A DNA stretch of 64,000 bases from Glossina fuscipes (taxonomy: Eukaryota > Arthropoda > Insecta > Diptera > Glossinidae). Shown here piece by piece: positions 61,801 to 64,000 of the stretch; positions within the stretch are counted from its first letter, which is position 1, and the number at the start of each line of letters is the position of its first letter. A program made the position numbers and the translations under genes. Under the pieces are notes generated by a model. That model saw only the letters and a list, made by a program, of their open reading frames with translations, had not been told where the DNA came from and made no database searches. The stretch covers positions 8,403,813-8,467,812 of the forward strand of contig NW_023998464.1 in assembly GCF_014805625.2 (NCBI RefSeq), in the 5' to 3' direction.

Positions 61801-64000
61801 GTAATACTATCATTTTAATATACGCGTCTACGACGATTCATCTATTACGATTTTGAAAGAGTATGACGCCGAATGGAATCATTTATGAAATAATCTGCCA
61901 ACTTTCGACGATATGTGGATCTACTATCAACCATCATAGATATAAAGATCAGTTTTCGCACACCGTATTTCAGGTTATCCATTGTCTGATGACGTAATAA
62001 CACAAATTAGTGTCTTTTTTGACTTAAAAAAGCCAGCAACAAACTCGAGCAGTCAGATCTGTTTGAAATCTGCCTATGATCTCCTGGTTAACTTTTTATA
62101 TCTTTCATGGAGAGCATGTTCAACAAACTAAAACGCATTTCTAAAAAGGATGTGTGTAAAGTGAAAAACATTTAACCTTGACCTGGATTGCTTTGTTAAC
62201 GAGTCACGAAGGTCTTCCAAAAACAAAAAATTCAGTCAAATAAAGTCAATTGAGCAAAGCAGAATACAAAAAAGGACGAATGCCGTCTTCTTCCGTTCTT
62301 CCGCCTTGTTTCTTCTCTATTCTGAGCATATTTGTGTCGTCCAACGGTGCCCACAAGATGTTCCGAAGAAGCACCGGCACTTACGGGACATTTGTCAATA
62401 ACATAAAATTAATTTAATGAATGTATTGCGTTAGATGCACTCTTCAATATATTTGAAACGGAAAAGCAGTCTGTTAAAACGCTAAATTGGTCACGTAAAG
62501 TCAAGCGATTTGAGTGCTCATCTATAGTTTACTCAAACTCAATAATACTCTAAGCATTTTTGTGAGTAGAGAATATAATAATATATCAAGATAATATATC
62601 AGCTGGTTTAACATATGCTTGTATGGTTATGTGCTTTATTGAAATGAAGAATTTTGTAGTCTACGGAGGCGATCGTGAAGGGATTGTTACGCTCGCACTC
62701 TTACACATATAAACTTAAATTTGACACAATTTACGAATCTGGTGAATGCGCGAACGAAAAAAACATCTGCTTGTGCTTCGTTAATCTTTTAGTACTGATA
62801 GAATGCTGGAAATGTTCTGTTCGAGATGTAAGGGTAGCATTTCATAAAAAAGTGTGTCATTTTAAGGAAAGTAAGCTCAGTGCATAGTTTTATTTGCAAC
62901 ATATTTGAGTGTTTATTGGATGCAAAAAGTGAGACGTTGCAATTTCGTTGTGTATTGAAGGCCATCTAAGTGCAGCCTCTAATATCCGACCTAAACTGCA
63001 CACAAATTTTTTTTTTTTTGTTCTCTCAATTCGCATTGCCCGATGCTTTTATTGAAAAGTTATGATGAATCATTTGACTTTGACTAAATTTAGAATGAAA
63101 ACAACAACTACTAAACTAGTGACAACATTTGTTTATAGACGCAAAATGCAAACGTACATTAAGCTTTGGCAAAGAAAACAAAAAAAAAAAAAGGAATTAA
63201 TGCCTACAATTTTTCACTTAAAGCTAACGCAAATTAATGTAAAAGTACCACTCGAACATAATTGATAATATCGATCGAATATAATTGATAAAGTAAACGC
63301 AATGTATATATAGTACATTCGTCTCATTAGCTTACAGTATGTGAAATTTTGTGTATTTACTTAAGGACAACTTGAGATTTGCGGACGCAATTTTCGTGAA
63401 CATTATTTAAGAATATTGTGAAAAAGATGAAATTTTCGAAATTTAAACAATCATCTGCGGTTTCAAACATCGGTTTTGTCGGTTTTACAAACTCATGTAA
63501 AAGAGCGTACGAAATTTTAAGCTCGTAGCCGAGATTTCAATAAACGGGCCAAAGGACAGTCATATGCAAATCCGTTCAAGTGTTCATGCGAATGCACGTT
63601 ATTCTTAATGGGATCGCTGGCGAATATTTTTTGCATTACTCGCATTAGCATACCTACAGTATATTTCCGGTATAAAAAATATTATACTTCAGATAGATTT
63701 TCTATAATTTTGTATATATTTCCTTGCGATCATTGCCTGAATCCGCATGCGTATATGCACCCAATCGCTTTGGGTTGTTGATGCTCTTATTGCAACCTGT
63801 ATCGAGATAAAAATTGTATATTTGAAAATGTGCTCTTAATTTAAATCAATTTTAATCTGAGTGCAAACATGCCCACAATTAAAATATAATGTATAAAAGT
63901 TAATGTTCTTATTTAGCATTTAACTATAAGAAGCTTTTAAACCTACGAGAAACGTTCTACATACACTTATTAAGCTCATTTAAAAGTTCAGTTAAAGGAT
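55880..64000. other. Region upstream of Pax, no supported gene
   Basis: The 5' UTR exons and promoter of Pax should lie here but were not recognised. ORFs at 61617-61856 and 62675-62887 are open but match no family I know. The rest is AT-rich, with poly-T tracts at 56380 and 63008. Confidence 0.5.

Overview
The window is nuclear DNA from an insect, most likely a brachyceran fly. It is strongly AT-rich, has short 57-72 bp introns with GT...AG borders, carries a fly-type paxillin gene, and is full of decayed insect transposons (I-like, CR1/Jockey-like, P-like, piggyBac and mariner). There is one assembly gap of about 100 N at 14592-14691. Nothing bacterial, viral or CRISPR-like was seen. The genus cannot be fixed from sequence alone; a calyptrate fly is a guess.

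The one gene that can be built with confidence is paxillin (Pax), on the minus strand from about 55878 down to 24029. Eight coding exons join in phase, with GT/AG at every border. They encode five LD motifs and a LIM region. LD1 is split between exon 1 and exon 2 across an 8.5 kb intron. Two alternative last exons exist. The distal one (24295-24029) completes LIM3 and adds LIM4. The proximal one (32386-32294) finishes LIM3 in a different way and stops; it matches the Drosophila muscle LIM-only product PDLP, which is known to use its own terminal exon. The main surprise is in exon 7. The first half of LIM1 runs straight into the second half of LIM2, so about 59 residues (one whole LIM module) are missing in frame and three LIM domains remain instead of four.

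The Pax introns hold transposons. Intron 1 carries a near-complete I-clade non-LTR element (48956-54310), on the same strand as Pax, with an 11-bp target duplication, a TAA-type tail and several disabling mutations. Intron 6 (32974-45672) holds a mariner relic, a CR1/Jockey-like reverse transcriptase relic and two copies of a short interspersed repeat. Intron 7 of the long form (24296-32511) holds a piggyBac transposase fragment.

Downstream of Pax (1-24 kb) is a graveyard. It contains a degenerate P-superfamily-like transposase followed by four tiny introns (9.7-11.75 kb), a broken RCC1L-like 3' end (12.2-12.6 kb, minus), a multi-frameshift fragment of a giant muscle-type immunoglobulin protein around the gap (13.2-16.35 kb, plus), an internally deleted I-like element (16.65-19.77 kb), an endonuclease relic of a related element (about 20.9-21.1 kb) and a mauritiana-type mariner relic (21.2-21.7 kb). 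A possible SANT/MADF-like gene lies at 5.28-6.19 kb (minus). The remaining stretches (1-5.2, 6.2-9.7, 22-24 and 56-64 kb) show no gene that can be supported.
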